DNA from: Kosakonia arachidis
GTDB lineage: Bacteria > Pseudomonadota > Gammaproteobacteria > Enterobacterales > Enterobacteriaceae
NCBI RefSeq assembly: GCF_900116535.1
Contig: NZ_FPAU01000001.1
Location: 852,813-916,812, forward strand
Length of the DNA stretch: 64,000 nt
Reading direction: 5' to 3'
Shown: positions 37,902-47,756 of the stretch, in pieces
How the letters are laid out: every line of letters begins with the position of its first letter
How positions within the stretch are numbered: position 1 is the stretch's first letter
Notes under the pieces: generated by a model
What the model saw: the letters and a program-made list of their open reading frames with translations, nothing else
The model's database searches: none
What the model was told of the DNA's origin: nothing
Translations under genes and position numbers: made by a program

Positions 37902-38710
37902 AAACTCTCCTTCTGAGCCAGGGTCAAAACGGGCAGCATGCTGTGCAGCCCATCGAGTAAAAGGGTATTAAATGCTTCGCTTTCGGTGATATTGCAGGCA
38001 TGCGCGCCGCGCTCCATCACCTGTAACCGGCTACCGGGGATTGCTGCTTGCAGGTCGGCAGAGCAGGTCCAGGGCACCAGCAGATCGTCCCGCGCGCAAA
38101 TGATGTTTGTCGGGCAGCGAATCTCTTGCACACGGTGGCTGAAGTCGGCATTTTTCAGCGCCGTCAGGCGACGCAATAGATTGCCGGTACCCTGAAAATG
38201 CGCCAGTGCCAGTGCTTCCTCCGCCTCCAGTCGGGGTGCATGAACGGCCATCCAGTCCGCCGGATAGAGGAACAGGGGTTGTGCCTGTACCCAGGCTTCC
38301 GCCCCCCCTGCCGCCAGCAACCGCTCACGCACGCGGAAACAGCGCTGTGTATGGTCGTTCAGCCGTAGCCAGCCATTCACCAGCACCAGCCCGCTTATCG
38401 CCTGCGGATAGTCCAGCGCCAGTTGCAGGCCAATCAGAGCGCCCAGCGCGTGGCCGATAAGGCAAAAACGGGTGATGCCTTCCACCTGCAACGCCTGGTG
38501 CAGCTCAGCTGCCATATCCTGCATGCTATAACCATCCGGTAGCGTGTCCGGGTTATTGCCGGTTCCGCGCTGGTCATAGCGCACGACCTGATAATGGGCT
38601 TCCAGCGCCGAGAGTTGTGCCAGCCAGTAGCTGCCAGCGCCGCCTAACCCGGCGCTTAGCACCACCACTGGCGCGCCTGCATACGGCGCATCGCCCAAGG
38701 TTAGCTTCAT
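37898..38710 (-). CDS. rutD: Alpha/beta hydrolase RutD (carbamate/aminoacrylate step)
   Basis: 270 residues from ATG 38710 (RBS GAGGA). Alpha/beta-hydrolase with [11 protein letters not shown] near 87 as nucleophile elbow, where Ala replaces the usual Ser in G-x-S-x-G, as in RutD-type enzymes, and a late histidine in [11 protein letters not shown]. Speeds carbamate hydrolysis in pyrimidine breakdown. 7 bases after rutC. Confidence 0.93.
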   Translation of the reverse strand: MKLTLGDAPYAGAPVVVLSAGLGGAGSYWLAQLSALEAHYQVVRYDQRGTGNNPDTLPDGYSMQDMAAELHQALQVEGITRFCLIGHALGALIGLQLALDYPQAISGLVLVNGWLRLNDHTQRCFRVRERLLAAGGAEAWVQAQPLFLYPADWMAVHAPRLEAEEALALAHFQGTGNLLRRLTALKNADFSHRVQEIRCPTNIICARDDLLVPWTCSADLQAAIPGSRLQVMERGAHACNITESEAFNTLLLDGLHSMLPVLTLAQKESL

Positions 38711-38717
38711 GGCATCC

Positions 38718-39104
38718 TCACAGACCGATGTGCGCAACGGTGGCGATCTCCACCAGCGCATCGGGTTTCACCAGGCCGCATTGAATGCAGAAACGCGCCG
38801 GTTTATCACCAGGGAAAAACTCGGCGTACACTTCGTTAATCGCGGCGTAATTTTTCCAGTCGGTGATAAAGATGCTGTTGAATGTCACATCCTCCATTGT
38901 GCCACCTGCGGTCTCGATCACGCGCTTGATCGTTTCCAGTACGTGGCGCGTTTGCGCCTTTGGGTCGCCAACAAAGACCACGTTATTGTTGGCATCAAAC
39001 GGTAGCGTGCCGGAGACATAGACTACGCCGTCAGCCAGCGTACCTGGAACAAACGGGGCAATAGGGGTGGTGGTGCCCGGCGGAATAATGACCTGTTTTG
39101 GCAT
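38718..39104 (-). CDS. rutC: 3-aminoacrylate deaminase (RidA family)
   Basis: 128 residues of the YjgF/RidA family: [12 protein letters not shown] near 29, arginine of RFCIQCGL near 105 and E near 118. It accelerates deamination of 3-aminoacrylate to malonic semialdehyde. RBS GGAG; 11 bases after rutB. Confidence 0.95.
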   Translation of the reverse strand: MPKQVIIPPGTTTPIAPFVPGTLADGVVYVSGTLPFDANNNVVFVGDPKAQTRHVLETIKRVIETAGGTMEDVTFNSIFITDWKNYAAINEVYAEFFPGDKPARFCIQCGLVKPDALVEIATVAHIGL

Positions 39105-39115
39105 GATGAGTCTCC

Positions 39116-39808
39116 TTACGCAATGTTGACCAGTTTTTGAGGCGCCAGGGCGGAGCAGAAAGTCTGCACATCGCTCACCCAGCCGAAGAAGGTTTCGATA
39201 TTGAACAGTGCAGCTTGCTGGGCAAATGCCGGGCCAGCCTGATGGGTAGCGTCTTCCAGCACGATGCCGAAGTATTCGAGAAAAAAGCCGTCACGCAGCG
39301 TGGATTCAACACAGACGTTGGTGGCAATACCGGTAAATACCAGATGGCGAATGCCGCGGCTGCGCAGGAGGCTGTCCAGCGGTGTATTAAAGAAGCCGCT
39401 GTAACGTGGTTTCGGCAGTACGATATCGCCGGCTTGCGGTTTCAGTTCCTCCACCAGTTCATAATCCCAGCCGCCTTTTGCCAGCAATTTGCCCTGCAAT
39501 TCCGGGCGTTTGCGCATGGTCTTCAGCGCATTGGATTTGTGGTAGTTCGGCGAACCGGGGCCACCGGCTTCCACGTATTGATCATCCCAGCCGTTCTGAA
39601 ACCAGATAATCAGCATCCCGGCTTTGCGAGCTGCGGCAACGGCAATATTGATATTCTCAATCACCGGCCTTGTGGCCGAAACATCAAACCCGGCCAAATC
39701 GAGGTAGCCACCGACGCTGGCATAGGCATTTTGCATATCCACCACAATCAGGGCGCTGCGCTCAGGAGAAAAATCGACCGATTCCGGGCGTGCGTTGAGG
39801 GTAATCAT
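39116..39808 (-). CDS. rutB: Ureidoacrylate amidohydrolase
   Basis: 230 residues, isochorismatase-like. Catalytic triad visible: D24 in VVDMQNAY, a Lys in PKPRYSGF near 133 and Cys in [10 protein letters not shown] near 166. It cleaves ureidoacrylate to aminoacrylate and carbamate. Start overlaps the rutA stop by one base. Confidence 0.95.
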   Translation of the reverse strand: MITLNARPESVDFSPERSALIVVDMQNAYASVGGYLDLAGFDVSATRPVIENINIAVAAARKAGMLIIWFQNGWDDQYVEAGGPGSPNYHKSNALKTMRKRPELQGKLLAKGGWDYELVEELKPQAGDIVLPKPRYSGFFNTPLDSLLRSRGIRHLVFTGIATNVCVESTLRDGFFLEYFGIVLEDATHQAGPAFAQQAALFNIETFFGWVSDVQTFCSALAPQKLVNIA

Positions 39809-40899
39809 CAGGCAACCTCGCGTGTTGGGGCAGGAATATGGCTACGGCACTGCATCAGCGGCTGAATGCGCTCGCCGAACATTTCGACGCCCTGTAAAAA
39901 ATCATCAAAGGTAAGCAACACGCCGTCGGTGCCGGGGACGCTGGCAACCTCATCAAGTAAGCGCGCTACCGTGGCATACGAACCCACCAGCGTACCCATA
40001 TTGATATTCACCGCCGATGTCGGATCGGCCATCTGGCGCACATTCGTGTCCGCGCCGGAACGGGTATCCTTCTGGCTCTGCTCGGTAAGCCATGCCAGCG
40101 CTTCGTCGTCAGCGCCTGCTTTGTAATGCTCCCATTTTGCCCGCGCCGCCTCGTCGGTTTCATCGGCGATAACCATAAATAGCACATAGGAGCCGACATC
40201 GCGCCCGGTGGCGCTGGCCGCTTCCTGCATGCGTTTGGCAGTAGGCGCAAATGCGGTTGGGGTGTTAATACCTTTGCCGAAGCAGAAGTTGTAATCAGCG
40301 TATTGTGCGGAAAATGCCATTCCCGCATCGCTTTGCCCGGCGCAGATCACCTTCATCGGGCCGCCGGGTTGCGGGCTGACACGGCAATCATTCATGGTGA
40401 AAAATTCGCCTTTGAAGTCACTTTTTCCGGTTCCCCACAGATCGCGCAATACCTTCACGTACTCCGTCAAATAGTCATAGCGACGGGAGAAATAGTCATC
40501 GCCCGGCCACAGACCCATCTGCTCATACTCCGGCTTTTGCCAGCCGGTCACCAGATTGACGCCAAAACGCCCACCGGAGATGGAATCAATGGTCGACGCC
40601 ATCCGTGCGACAATGGCCGGCGGCAGCGTCAGGGTCGCGGCGGTGGCGTAAATCTGAATACGAGAAGTGACCGCAGCAAGTCCGGCCATCAGCGTGAAAG
40701 ATTCGAGGTTGTGATCCCAGAATTCGGTCTTGCCACCAAAACCGCGCAGCTTGATCATCGAGAGCGCAAAATCGAAGTGGTAATGCTCCGCTTTCTGCAC
40801 AATCGCTTTATTCAGTTCAAAAGTCGGCTTGTACTGGGGCGCATGAGTTGAAATCAGCCAGCCGTTGTTGCCAATGGGAACGAAAACACCAATTTTCAT
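39808..40899 (-). CDS. rutA: Pyrimidine monooxygenase
   Basis: 363 residues, luciferase-like FMN monooxygenase. [20 protein letters not shown] near 47-66 and [14 protein letters not shown] near 108 line the flavin site. It opens the uracil ring by flavin-peroxide chemistry to give ureidoacrylate. First gene of the operon, preceded by a sigma-54 promoter 81-97 bases upstream and a RutR box further on. RBS AGGTA. Confidence 0.96.
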   Translation of the reverse strand: MKIGVFVPIGNNGWLISTHAPQYKPTFELNKAIVQKAEHYHFDFALSMIKLRGFGGKTEFWDHNLESFTLMAGLAAVTSRIQIYATAATLTLPPAIVARMASTIDSISGGRFGVNLVTGWQKPEYEQMGLWPGDDYFSRRYDYLTEYVKVLRDLWGTGKSDFKGEFFTMNDCRVSPQPGGPMKVICAGQSDAGMAFSAQYADYNFCFGKGINTPTAFAPTAKRMQEAASATGRDVGSYVLFMVIADETDEAARAKWEHYKAGADDEALAWLTEQSQKDTRSGADTNVRQMADPTSAVNINMGTLVGSYATVARLLDEVASVPGTDGVLLTFDDFLQGVEMFGERIQPLMQCRSHIPAPTREVA

Positions 40900-40979
40900 T
40901 ACCTACCTCGCGTTGTCAGGTGAATGTCTGGCGTGGCGTTGCATCCTGCATTTTCCTTTCAGCCGCGCAATCAAAGGTT

Positions 40980-40996
40980 TGCAAACTGGATGCCAA
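40980..40996 (-). promoter_or_regulatory. Sigma-54 promoter of the rut operon
   Basis: Read on the minus strand: TTGGCATCCAGTTTGCA. GG and GC are separated by 10 bases, as sigma-54 requires, and the -24 and -12 elements are near consensus. The rut operon is known to be nitrogen (NtrC) controlled. Confidence 0.88.
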
Positions 40997-41059
40997 CAAT
41001 AAAAAGATTATTGTTATTAATGTGTTAACTTAAAGTTGATGAAATGAGGCGTGAAAAAG

Positions 41060-41075
41060 TGGACTAAATGGTCAA
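41060..41075. promoter_or_regulatory. RutR-binding box
   Basis: TGGACTA-AA-TGGTCAA compared with the RutR palindrome TTGACCA-NN-TGGTCAA: the right half is perfect, the left has two mismatches. Between rutA and rutR. Three GTGCAC hexamers follow at 41081, 41115 and 41135, possibly half-sites for an activator such as NtrC. Confidence 0.75.
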
Positions 41076-41178
41076 AAACGGTGCACAAAAAACAGGCACT
41101 CATGTGCATTGAGAGTGCACAGGGTCGAGTCGACGTGCACCTTTTGCTATGCTGCTGTCAACCAAAAGGAGAGAGAAA

Positions 41179-41817
41179 ATGGCACAGGGTACGGTGAAGC
41201 GGGTCGGTAAACGTACGCAGGCAGTTAATGAGAAGCGACAGGCGATTTTGACCGCGGCGCTGGAGATCTTTTCCCGCGTGGGTTTTCACGGCGCACGGCT
41301 GGAGCAGGTTGCCGATGGCGCGGGCGTTTCGAAAACCAATTTGCTCTATTACTACCCGTCGAAAGAGGCGCTCTATATTGCCGTGCTGCGGCAGATTCTC
41401 GATATCTGGCTGGCACCGCTAAAAGCCTTCCGCGCAGATTTCACACCACTGGTGGCGATTAAGGAGTACATCCGCCTGAAGCTGGAGGTGTCACGCGATT
41501 ATCCGCAGGCATCAAAACTTTTCTGCCAGGAGATGTTGCAGGGTGCGCCGTTGCTAAAAGCGGAGCTGACAGGGGATTTAAAAACGTTGGTGGAGGAGAA
41601 GTCAGCCATTATTGCTGGCTGGATCGCCAGCGGTAAACTGGCGGCGGTCGATCCGCATCACCTGATCTTTATGATTTGGGCCTCAACCCAGCACTACGCG
41701 GATTTTGCCATCCAGGTGGAAGCTGTTACTGGCGCAACGCTACAGGATGAGGCCTTCTTTCAGCGCACGGTCGATAATGTGCAGAGCATGATCATTGAAG
41801 GCATCCGCGTCCGTTAA
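41179..41817 (+). CDS. rutR: TetR-family pyrimidine/purine-sensing regulator RutR
   Basis: 212 residues from ATG 41179 (RBS AAGGAGAG); an earlier in-frame ATG at 41149 precedes the RBS. TetR HTH near 30-62 (LEQVADGAGVSKTNLLYYYPSKE), then a ligand domain. RutR releases DNA when uracil or thymine binds. Divergent from rutA. Its stop overlaps that of the convergent DUF1311 gene. Confidence 0.96.
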   Translation: MAQGTVKRVGKRTQAVNEKRQAILTAALEIFSRVGFHGARLEQVADGAGVSKTNLLYYYPSKEALYIAVLRQILDIWLAPLKAFRADFTPLVAIKEYIRLKLEVSRDYPQASKLFCQEMLQGAPLLKAELTGDLKTLVEEKSAIIAGWIASGKLAAVDPHHLIFMIWASTQHYADFAIQVEAVTGATLQDEAFFQRTVDNVQSMIIEGIRVR

Positions 41818-42209
41818 TGGCCAGGGGACAGTGGGCAACTGACATCACCTTCGCCGCACTGTAGCAAGGAGGCCAGCCAGGCTTCGCGCTCGTTGGTTTT
41901 ATCGGCCAGACACTGGTTTTCCACCATCGGCTGCACGCTTCCGTCCTCGACGCCGGAACTCACAAAGGCGCAATCGCTGTCTCGCAGTGTTACCCAGGTT
42001 TGTTGCGCTTTCTTCAGCAGTGCCGCCTGCGCGGAAGTGGCGCGTTTAATGGCACTCTGATATGTCTGGTTCAGTTTTTTATCCGCGGCCTGATATTGTG
42101 CGGCAGTACAGCTATTCAGTTCAGCCTGTGTCGAGGCGTTCTCGCACTCGTCCGCGAGCAGTGGGCTGCTCATTAACAGCGCGGTCAGCGCTAGCATGCA
42201 ACGTTTCAT
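41814..42209 (-). CDS. Periplasmic DUF1311/LprI-like protein
   Basis: 131 residues from ATG 42209 with a signal peptide (1-19, ...SPLLA). Mature part has DECENASTQAELNSC and LNQTYQSAI and QQTWVTLRDSDC, the DUF1311 (lysozyme inhibitor LprI-type) pattern, with cysteines likely in disulphides. Some family members inhibit lysozyme; not shown for this one. The frame extends 104 codons upstream, reading the neighbouring gene antisense to nothing real. Overlaps rutR tail to tail by 4 bases. Confidence 0.8.
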   Translation of the reverse strand: MKRCMLALTALLMSSPLLADECENASTQAELNSCTAAQYQAADKKLNQTYQSAIKRATSAQAALLKKAQQTWVTLRDSDCAFVSSGVEDGSVQPMVENQCLADKTNEREAWLASLLQCGEGDVSCPLSPGH

Positions 42210-42249
42210 CCTGTCCCCTTCCGTACAAGGCTCTGATTCAGCCGTTTTA

Positions 42250-42828
42250 TTAGCATAGCCCCGTGGGAATGTCATCTGCCGCGATAAGTTCAAGATGCGG
42301 GTAACGCGCCAGCCAGAGTTTTTCTTCGACCCGCCGACGAAACTGTGGATATTTACGCCCTTTAAAGTGCGGCGTCGGACGCAGACGCAAGCCAAACAGA
42401 TCGTCCAGGCCAAAAGGGGCAATAATATCAAGACGCACTTTATCGACCAGGCGCACCGCCACGGCGGTGGCGGTTTCCGGCCAGTGCCGCAGTGCCGTAA
42501 GTAGTGATGAATACGGCTCATCGCCGTTGCGCAGATGCATGCGTGCCTGGTTTTTTACCGACCAGTTAACCTCTGGCGCGTGCGCGCTCAGGCGGTTTTC
42601 CATCTCGATATCCACCTCGATCGCCATCTCATGTGGATTAAGCCAGATGACATCCACATCACCTGCCGGTGGCTGTGGCGCACTATGGTGCAGATGATCC
42701 CAGACGGCATCTCGCACAAAGCCTGCACCAATCCAGCTTTCAGGGCATATAGCGTGAACGATTTGGAGTATGTTCCTGCGCCGGGGATCGGTGAGTAATA
42801 GCGTTTCTAATGCGCTGGCATAACGCAT
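42250..42828 (-). CDS. Nucleotidyltransferase-like protein (DUF925)
   Basis: 192 residues from ATG 42828 with RBS AGGAG. Polymerase-beta-like start: WIGAGFVRDAVWDHLH near 33 and GDVDVIWLN near 57 give the G-x-G and DxD metal pattern. Pfam-type NTP_transf_6. Substrate unknown; some relatives are thought to modify RNA or proteins. Monocistronic or with the DUF1311 gene 40 bases on. Confidence 0.82.
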   Translation of the reverse strand: MRYASALETLLLTDPRRRNILQIVHAICPESWIGAGFVRDAVWDHLHHSAPQPPAGDVDVIWLNPHEMAIEVDIEMENRLSAHAPEVNWSVKNQARMHLRNGDEPYSSLLTALRHWPETATAVAVRLVDKVRLDIIAPFGLDDLFGLRLRPTPHFKGRKYPQFRRRVEEKLWLARYPHLELIAADDIPTGLC

Positions 42829-43213
42829 ATGCGGCTCCTGCAGAAAAAAGTAAGGCATTGAAAGAGGGGAAACAGTATGCCGATGTTGCGTGTGGCCTTA
42901 CTCGTTTCAGTTCTCAAATTTGCAAACTTTCCCCGCCGCTATAGCCATTCATTCAGCGCACAAATACCTGCTTTTATCGGTGTTTGATAATTAAGTGTTA
43001 ATAAAATGTTTTATTTCATGGTTTTTTTAACAGATGAGATTCTATTCAGGAAGGTTAAGTGGTCTTTTTTTACTAAAATTTAACAATATTTTTTCTGAAA
43101 TTTAACTTTTTTGGGCATAAATCACATTTTCAATTTTTACATTATTTTGCCTCTTCCCTTCGTTGTTAATCTCCCCGTCGCGACTTTCCTCTGTTCCCAA
43201 GAAAGGTAAAACT
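42829..43213. other. AT-rich promoter region of the sugar operon
   Basis: 385 bases without a gene, very AT-rich from 42980 on. It must hold the promoter of the ABC operon and, on the other strand, that of the nucleotidyltransferase-like gene. A TCACA half-site at 43122-43126 hints at CRP but the other half is poor, so I do not call it. Confidence 0.55.
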
Positions 43214-44197
43214 ATGAAATTCAAACTCGCATTACTCAGCGTAGCGCTTATTTCTGCTTGCATGGTGTCGGGCCAGTCCGTTGCAGCAGAAAAGTATGAG
43301 ATCGCGGTGGTTGCAAAAGTGACCGGTATTCCGTGGTTTAACCGCATGGAGACCGGTGTTAATGACGCAGCGAAGAAACTAAACGTTAACGCTTACCAGA
43401 CCGGGCCTTCTACCCCGGATCCGGCGCAGCAAGTGAAGGTGATTGAAGATCTGATCGCGAAAAACGTTAACGCCATCATCGTGGTGCCAAACGATGCAAA
43501 AGTGCTGGAGCCGGTGCTGAAAAAAGCCCGTGACAAAGGCATTGTGGTGCTGACGCATGAATCCCCGGATCAACAGATTGGCCAGTGGGATATCGAAACC
43601 ATCGACAGCGAAAAATATGCGCAGGCCAACGTTGATGAGTTAGCCAAAGATATGGGCGGTAAGGGGGGGTATGCGATCTACGTCGGGTCATTGACCGTAC
43701 CGTTGCACAACGCCTGGGCTGATTACGCCATTAAATATCAAAAAGAAAAATACCCGGATATGTTTGAAGTCACCTCGCGTCTGCCGGTGGCCGAAAGCAT
43801 CGACAAATCCTACGCCACCACTCTCGATTTAATGAAAACCTATCCGCAGATGAAAGGGGTGATCGGTTTTGGTTCGCTGGGGCCGATTGGCGCAGGGCAG
43901 GCGGTACAGAAAAAACGTGCGAAAGATAAACTGGCCGTTGTCGGGATTGCTATGCCGGGCCAGGCTGCGCCGTATCTGATGCGTGGCGATATCAAAAAAG
44001 TGCTGCTGTGGGACCCGCGTGATGCGGGCTATGCGCTGGTTACCGTCGCTGACCAGTTGTTGCAGGGCAAGGAAGTCACGCCCGATCTGACCATCGACGG
44101 GCTGGGCAAAGCCGACGTCGATATGAACAAGAAAGTCATCCGCTTTAACAAAATCCTCGAAGTCACTAAAGATAACGCGCAATCACTCGGCTTCTGA
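43214..44197 (+). CDS. Sugar ABC transporter binding protein (RbsB/LsrB type)
   Basis: 327 residues from ATG 43214 (RBS AAAGGT) with a signal peptide (1-26, ...SVAA). Periplasmic-binding-protein-1-like fold: VVAKVTGIPWFNRMETGV near 33, DPAQQVKVIEDLIAKNVNAI near 66 and IGFGSLGPIGAGQA near 215. More like LsrB/rhamnose-type proteins than RbsB. Start of an operon with ATPase, two permeases, an FGGY kinase and a SIS protein. Substrate unknown, probably a ketose or pentitol given the kinase. Confidence 0.84.
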   Translation: MKFKLALLSVALISACMVSGQSVAAEKYEIAVVAKVTGIPWFNRMETGVNDAAKKLNVNAYQTGPSTPDPAQQVKVIEDLIAKNVNAIIVVPNDAKVLEPVLKKARDKGIVVLTHESPDQQIGQWDIETIDSEKYAQANVDELAKDMGGKGGYAIYVGSLTVPLHNAWADYAIKYQKEKYPDMFEVTSRLPVAESIDKSYATTLDLMKTYPQMKGVIGFGSLGPIGAGQAVQKKRAKDKLAVVGIAMPGQAAPYLMRGDIKKVLLWDPRDAGYALVTVADQLLQGKEVTPDLTIDGLGKADVDMNKKVIRFNKILEVTKDNAQSLGF

Positions 44198-44227
44198 TTT
44201 TTTCAGGCCACACCAGGGAACCGGAGA

Positions 44228-44252
44228 CCGGCCGTAAGGCCGGGCTCTTTTT
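44228..44252 (+). terminator. Internal hairpin after the binding-protein gene
   Basis: CCGGCC-GTAA-GGCCGG followed by GCTCTTTTT, between the first and second genes of the operon. It would let the binding protein be made in excess, as is usual for ABC operons. Confidence 0.75.
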
Positions 44253-44304
44253 GCAGCACAGATAACCATCGCGCCCCTTACGGGCGCTGGCAGGGGTATT
44301 GTCA

Positions 44305-45804
44305 ATGACAGACACCACCGCATTTATCACTCTTGAGAATATCAGTAAACAATTTCCGGGCGTGCGGGCGCTGGACAATGTGAACCTGACGCTGGGAAAA
44401 GGCGAAGTTCACTGCCTGGCGGGGCAAAACGGCTGCGGTAAAAGCACCATCATCAAAGTGATTTCCGGGGTTTATCAGCCGGAAAAAGGCGCCAGCATTG
44501 CCCTGGACGGTAAACTTTTTCACCATCTGACGCCACAACTCTCAGCGCATTACGGCATTCAGGTCATTTATCAGGATCTCTCGTTATTCCCCAATTTTAG
44601 CGTGGCGGAAAATATCGCCATCCACCGTTATCTGCCTGGTGGCGATATCTGGGTGCGACGCAGTGCGATGCGTACGCAAGCGCTGGCCGCGATGGCGCGC
44701 ATCGGCGTGCGTCTCGATCCGGATAAAAAAGTCGAGAAACTCTCTATCGCCGATCGCCAGTTAGTTGCGATTTGCCGGGCGATTGCTGCCGATGCCCGGC
44801 TGGTGATCATGGATGAGCCGACCGCCTCGCTGACCCGCCAGGAAGTGAATGGGCTGCTGCGTGTGGTGAACGAACTGAAAGCCGCAGGGATCTGCGTGGT
44901 ATTTGTCAGCCACCGTCTTGATGAGGTGATGGAAGTGGCCGACCGCATTAGCGTGATGCGTGACGGCAAGCTGATTGGAACCTGGCCGGCAAACGAACTG
45001 GATAGTCATGAGCTGGCGTATCTGATGACCGGACAGCGTTTCCACTATAGCCCGCTACCGGAAAAACCGCCGGTGGATCAGGCACCGATGCTGGAGCTGT
45101 GTCATCTGAGCCGCAAAGGCAAGTATCGCGATATCAATCTGGCGCTGCGCAGCGGCGAGATCGTCTCCATTGTCGGTTTGTTAGGCGCAGGACGCACCGA
45201 ATTGTGCATGAGCCTGTTTGGCATGACGCACCCGGAAGATGGTGAGATGCGCATTAACGGTAAGCCGGTGAAGCTGCGGAATAACCATGACGCCATTCGT
45301 CACGGTATTGGTTATGTCTCGGAAGACCGGCTGACACAGGGGTTGATCATGGAGCAGTCGATTTACGACAACACCATCGTCACTGTGTTCGACAAACTGC
45401 ATACGCGCGGTGGCCTGCTCGATCACGCTAAAGCCGGGCACCTGGTCGCGGAGCTGATTCGCAATCTGAATATCAAAGTTTCCGATGCGCAACTGCCGGT
45501 AAAAACGCTCTCCGGCGGTAACGCGCAGCGTATTGCCATCGCCAAATGGGTGGCGACCCATCCGCGCATCCTGATCCTCGATTCGCCTACCGTTGGGGTG
45601 GATATCGCTAACAAAGAGGGGATCTACCAGATTGCCCGCCAACTGGCGGAGCAGGGGATGGCGGTACTGATGATTTGCGACGAAATACCGGAAGCGTATT
45701 ACAACAGCCATCGCGTGCTGGTAATGCGCCGGGGTGAACTGGTGGCGGAATTTAATCCGCACCGCTGCACGGAGCAGGAGATTGCAGAGGTGGTCAATGC
45801 GTAA
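44305..45804 (+). CDS. Sugar ABC transporter ATPase (RbsA type, two domains)
   Basis: 499 residues from ATG 44305 (RBS AGGGG). Two ABC domains: first Walker A GQNGCGKST near 35, Walker B VIMDEPTASLT near 165; second domain with degenerate LGAGRTEL near 297 and LSGGNAQRIAIAKW near 400. The degenerate second Walker A is normal for this family. Energises the two permeases downstream. Confidence 0.88.
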   Translation: MTDTTAFITLENISKQFPGVRALDNVNLTLGKGEVHCLAGQNGCGKSTIIKVISGVYQPEKGASIALDGKLFHHLTPQLSAHYGIQVIYQDLSLFPNFSVAENIAIHRYLPGGDIWVRRSAMRTQALAAMARIGVRLDPDKKVEKLSIADRQLVAICRAIAADARLVIMDEPTASLTRQEVNGLLRVVNELKAAGICVVFVSHRLDEVMEVADRISVMRDGKLIGTWPANELDSHELAYLMTGQRFHYSPLPEKPPVDQAPMLELCHLSRKGKYRDINLALRSGEIVSIVGLLGAGRTELCMSLFGMTHPEDGEMRINGKPVKLRNNHDAIRHGIGYVSEDRLTQGLIMEQSIYDNTIVTVFDKLHTRGGLLDHAKAGHLVAELIRNLNIKVSDAQLPVKTLSGGNAQRIAIAKWVATHPRILILDSPTVGVDIANKEGIYQIARQLAEQGMAVLMICDEIPEAYYNSHRVLVMRRGELVAEFNPHRCTEQEIAEVVNA

Positions 45805-46786
45805 CGCATCCCTTTCCCGCCTTGTCGGGCAACATGAATTCTGGCTTGGACTGCTGGTGATTGCGCTAGCTGTAGGGCTGAGCGTTCGTACCGATGAATT
45901 TTTATCACTGGGCAACCTGACAGACGTGGCAACCAGCTACGCCATTCTCGGTATCCTGGCCTGCGGTTTATTTGTGGTGCTGATCTCCGGGGGGATCGAT
46001 ATCTCGTTTCCGGCGATGACGGCGATTGCGCAATATGCAATGGCCAGTTGGGTGATCGCCCACGGCGGCAACTTCGCGCTGGCGCTGGCATTAGCCATGG
46101 CCGTCGGGCTGCTGCTCGGTTTAGTGAATGGTTTTCTGGTTTACTGGCTACGCGTCCCGGCGATCATTATCACGATTGCCACGCTGAACGTCTATTACGG
46201 GCTGCTGGTTTACGCCACTAAAGGCACCTGGCTGTATGGCTTCCCGGACTGGTTTATGAACGGCATTAACTGGTTCTCTTTCACCGCGGCGGATGGCTAT
46301 GACTATGGTCTGACGTTGCCGCTGCTGTGCCTGGGTCTGGTGATCATGATCACCGCCGTGCTGATGAATTACACCCGACTGGGCCGCCAGATTTATGCGA
46401 TGGGCGGCAACCGCGATGCGGCGTCGCGTCTGGGCCTTAATCTGCTGAAACTGCATTTTTATGTCTACGGCTATATGGGCATTCTGGCCGGTGTGGCCGC
46501 AGTGGTACAGGCGCAGATTACCCAGTCCGTCGCCCCGAACTCATTGATCGGTTTTGAGTTGACGGTGCTGGCAGCAGTGGTGCTTGGCGGTACCAGTATG
46601 TCCGGCGGACGCGGTACGCTCACCGGCACGCTATTGGGGGTGGTTCTGCTGGCCTTCCTGCAAAATGGTTTAACGCTGCTCGGCGTCTCCTCCTACTGGC
46701 ACATGGTCTTTAGCGGCGCGATTATTCTCGGCAGCATCAGCGCGACCGCGTGGAATGAAAAACGCAAACTCGCAAGGGAGCTTTAA
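45797..46786 (+). CDS. Sugar ABC transporter permease 1
   Basis: 329 residues, RbsC-type with 8-10 spans. ATG 45797 overlaps the ATPase stop by 8 bases. Family block GGNRDAASRLGLNLLKLHFYVY near 214 and VLGGTSMSGGRGTLTGTLLG near 283. Uptake channel half; partner is the next gene. Confidence 0.86.
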   Translation: MRNASLSRLVGQHEFWLGLLVIALAVGLSVRTDEFLSLGNLTDVATSYAILGILACGLFVVLISGGIDISFPAMTAIAQYAMASWVIAHGGNFALALALAMAVGLLLGLVNGFLVYWLRVPAIIITIATLNVYYGLLVYATKGTWLYGFPDWFMNGINWFSFTAADGYDYGLTLPLLCLGLVIMITAVLMNYTRLGRQIYAMGGNRDAASRLGLNLLKLHFYVYGYMGILAGVAAVVQAQITQSVAPNSLIGFELTVLAAVVLGGTSMSGGRGTLTGTLLGVVLLAFLQNGLTLLGVSSYWHMVFSGAIILGSISATAWNEKRKLAREL

Positions 46787-46787
46787 G

Positions 46788-47741
46788 ATGAAATCAATCG
46801 CCAGACTCTTTCCCGGTGATGCCATCATCCGTTTGCAATGCGTGATTATCATCGTTGTCGCGGTGGTCTTTCCTGCCCTGCTCGGCAGTCGCTTTTTCAG
46901 CGTCGCCAACTTCCAGTCCATCGGCTCGCAGCTACCGATCCTTGGCATGCTGGCGCTGGGCATGGGCATCACCATGCTGACAGGCGGCATCAACCTGTCG
47001 ATTATTGCTGGCGCGAACGCCTGTTCACTGGTGATGGCCGCGGTGATTGTCGCTCACCCCGATAATCCACTGTTTCTCGCGCTGGCGCTGCTGGCGGGTT
47101 TGCTGGTGGCCGTGGCGATTGGCGCACTGAATGGCGCGTTGGTGGCATGGATCGGCGTTTCGCCCATTCTTGCTACGCTCGGCACAATGACGCTGATTTC
47201 CGGGCTTAATATTTTGCTCTCCAACGGCACGGTTATTTCCGGTTTCCCGGCTGCGATCCAGTTTCTCGGCAATGCCACGCTGTTCGGTATTCCGGTAGCG
47301 CTGTTGCTGTTTATTGTGGTGGCGCTATTGCTGTGGGTATTGCTGGAACATACCACGCTGGGCCGAAGCCTTTATCTTGTGGGTTCGAACGAACAGGCGA
47401 CGCGTTTTAGCGGCGTGAACACGGTGCGAGTGCAGGTTTCGGTTTATGTCATCTCGGCGCTGTTGGGCTGGGTGGCGGCCATTCTGATGATGGCGAAATT
47501 CAACTCTGCGAAAGCAGGCTACGGCGAATCTTATCTTCTGGTGACCATTCTGGCGTCGGTGCTGGGCGGGATTAATCCCGACGGCGGCTTTGGGCGTGTG
47601 CTGGGGCTGGTACTGGCGCTGGTGGTGCTGCAAATGCTGGAGAGCGGCTTTAACTTGTTGGGTATCAGCAGCTATCTGACGATGGCGCTCTGGGGCGCTG
47701 TGCTGATTCTCTTTATCGCATTACAAAATCGTAAAGCCTGA
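46788..47741 (+). CDS. Sugar ABC transporter permease 2
   Basis: 317 residues, RbsC-type. ATG 46788 with GGGAG upstream; one base after the previous stop. Family blocks GSNEQATRFSGVNTVRVQVSVY near 206 and VLGGINPDGGFGRVLG near 264. Heterodimer with permease 1. Confidence 0.86.
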   Translation: MKSIARLFPGDAIIRLQCVIIIVVAVVFPALLGSRFFSVANFQSIGSQLPILGMLALGMGITMLTGGINLSIIAGANACSLVMAAVIVAHPDNPLFLALALLAGLLVAVAIGALNGALVAWIGVSPILATLGTMTLISGLNILLSNGTVISGFPAAIQFLGNATLFGIPVALLLFIVVALLLWVLLEHTTLGRSLYLVGSNEQATRFSGVNTVRVQVSVYVISALLGWVAAILMMAKFNSAKAGYGESYLLVTILASVLGGINPDGGFGRVLGLVLALVVLQMLESGFNLLGISSYLTMALWGAVLILFIALQNRKA

Positions 47742-47756
47742 TCTCAGGAGAAAATA

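Noticed and set aside
41081..41140. Standard NtrC sites upstream of rut
   Set aside because: GTGCAC repeats do not fit GCAC-N7-GTGC spacing, so I report the repeats but not NtrC sites.
43100..43140. CRP site before the sugar operon
   Set aside because: Only one TCACA half is good; the opposite half has three or more mismatches.
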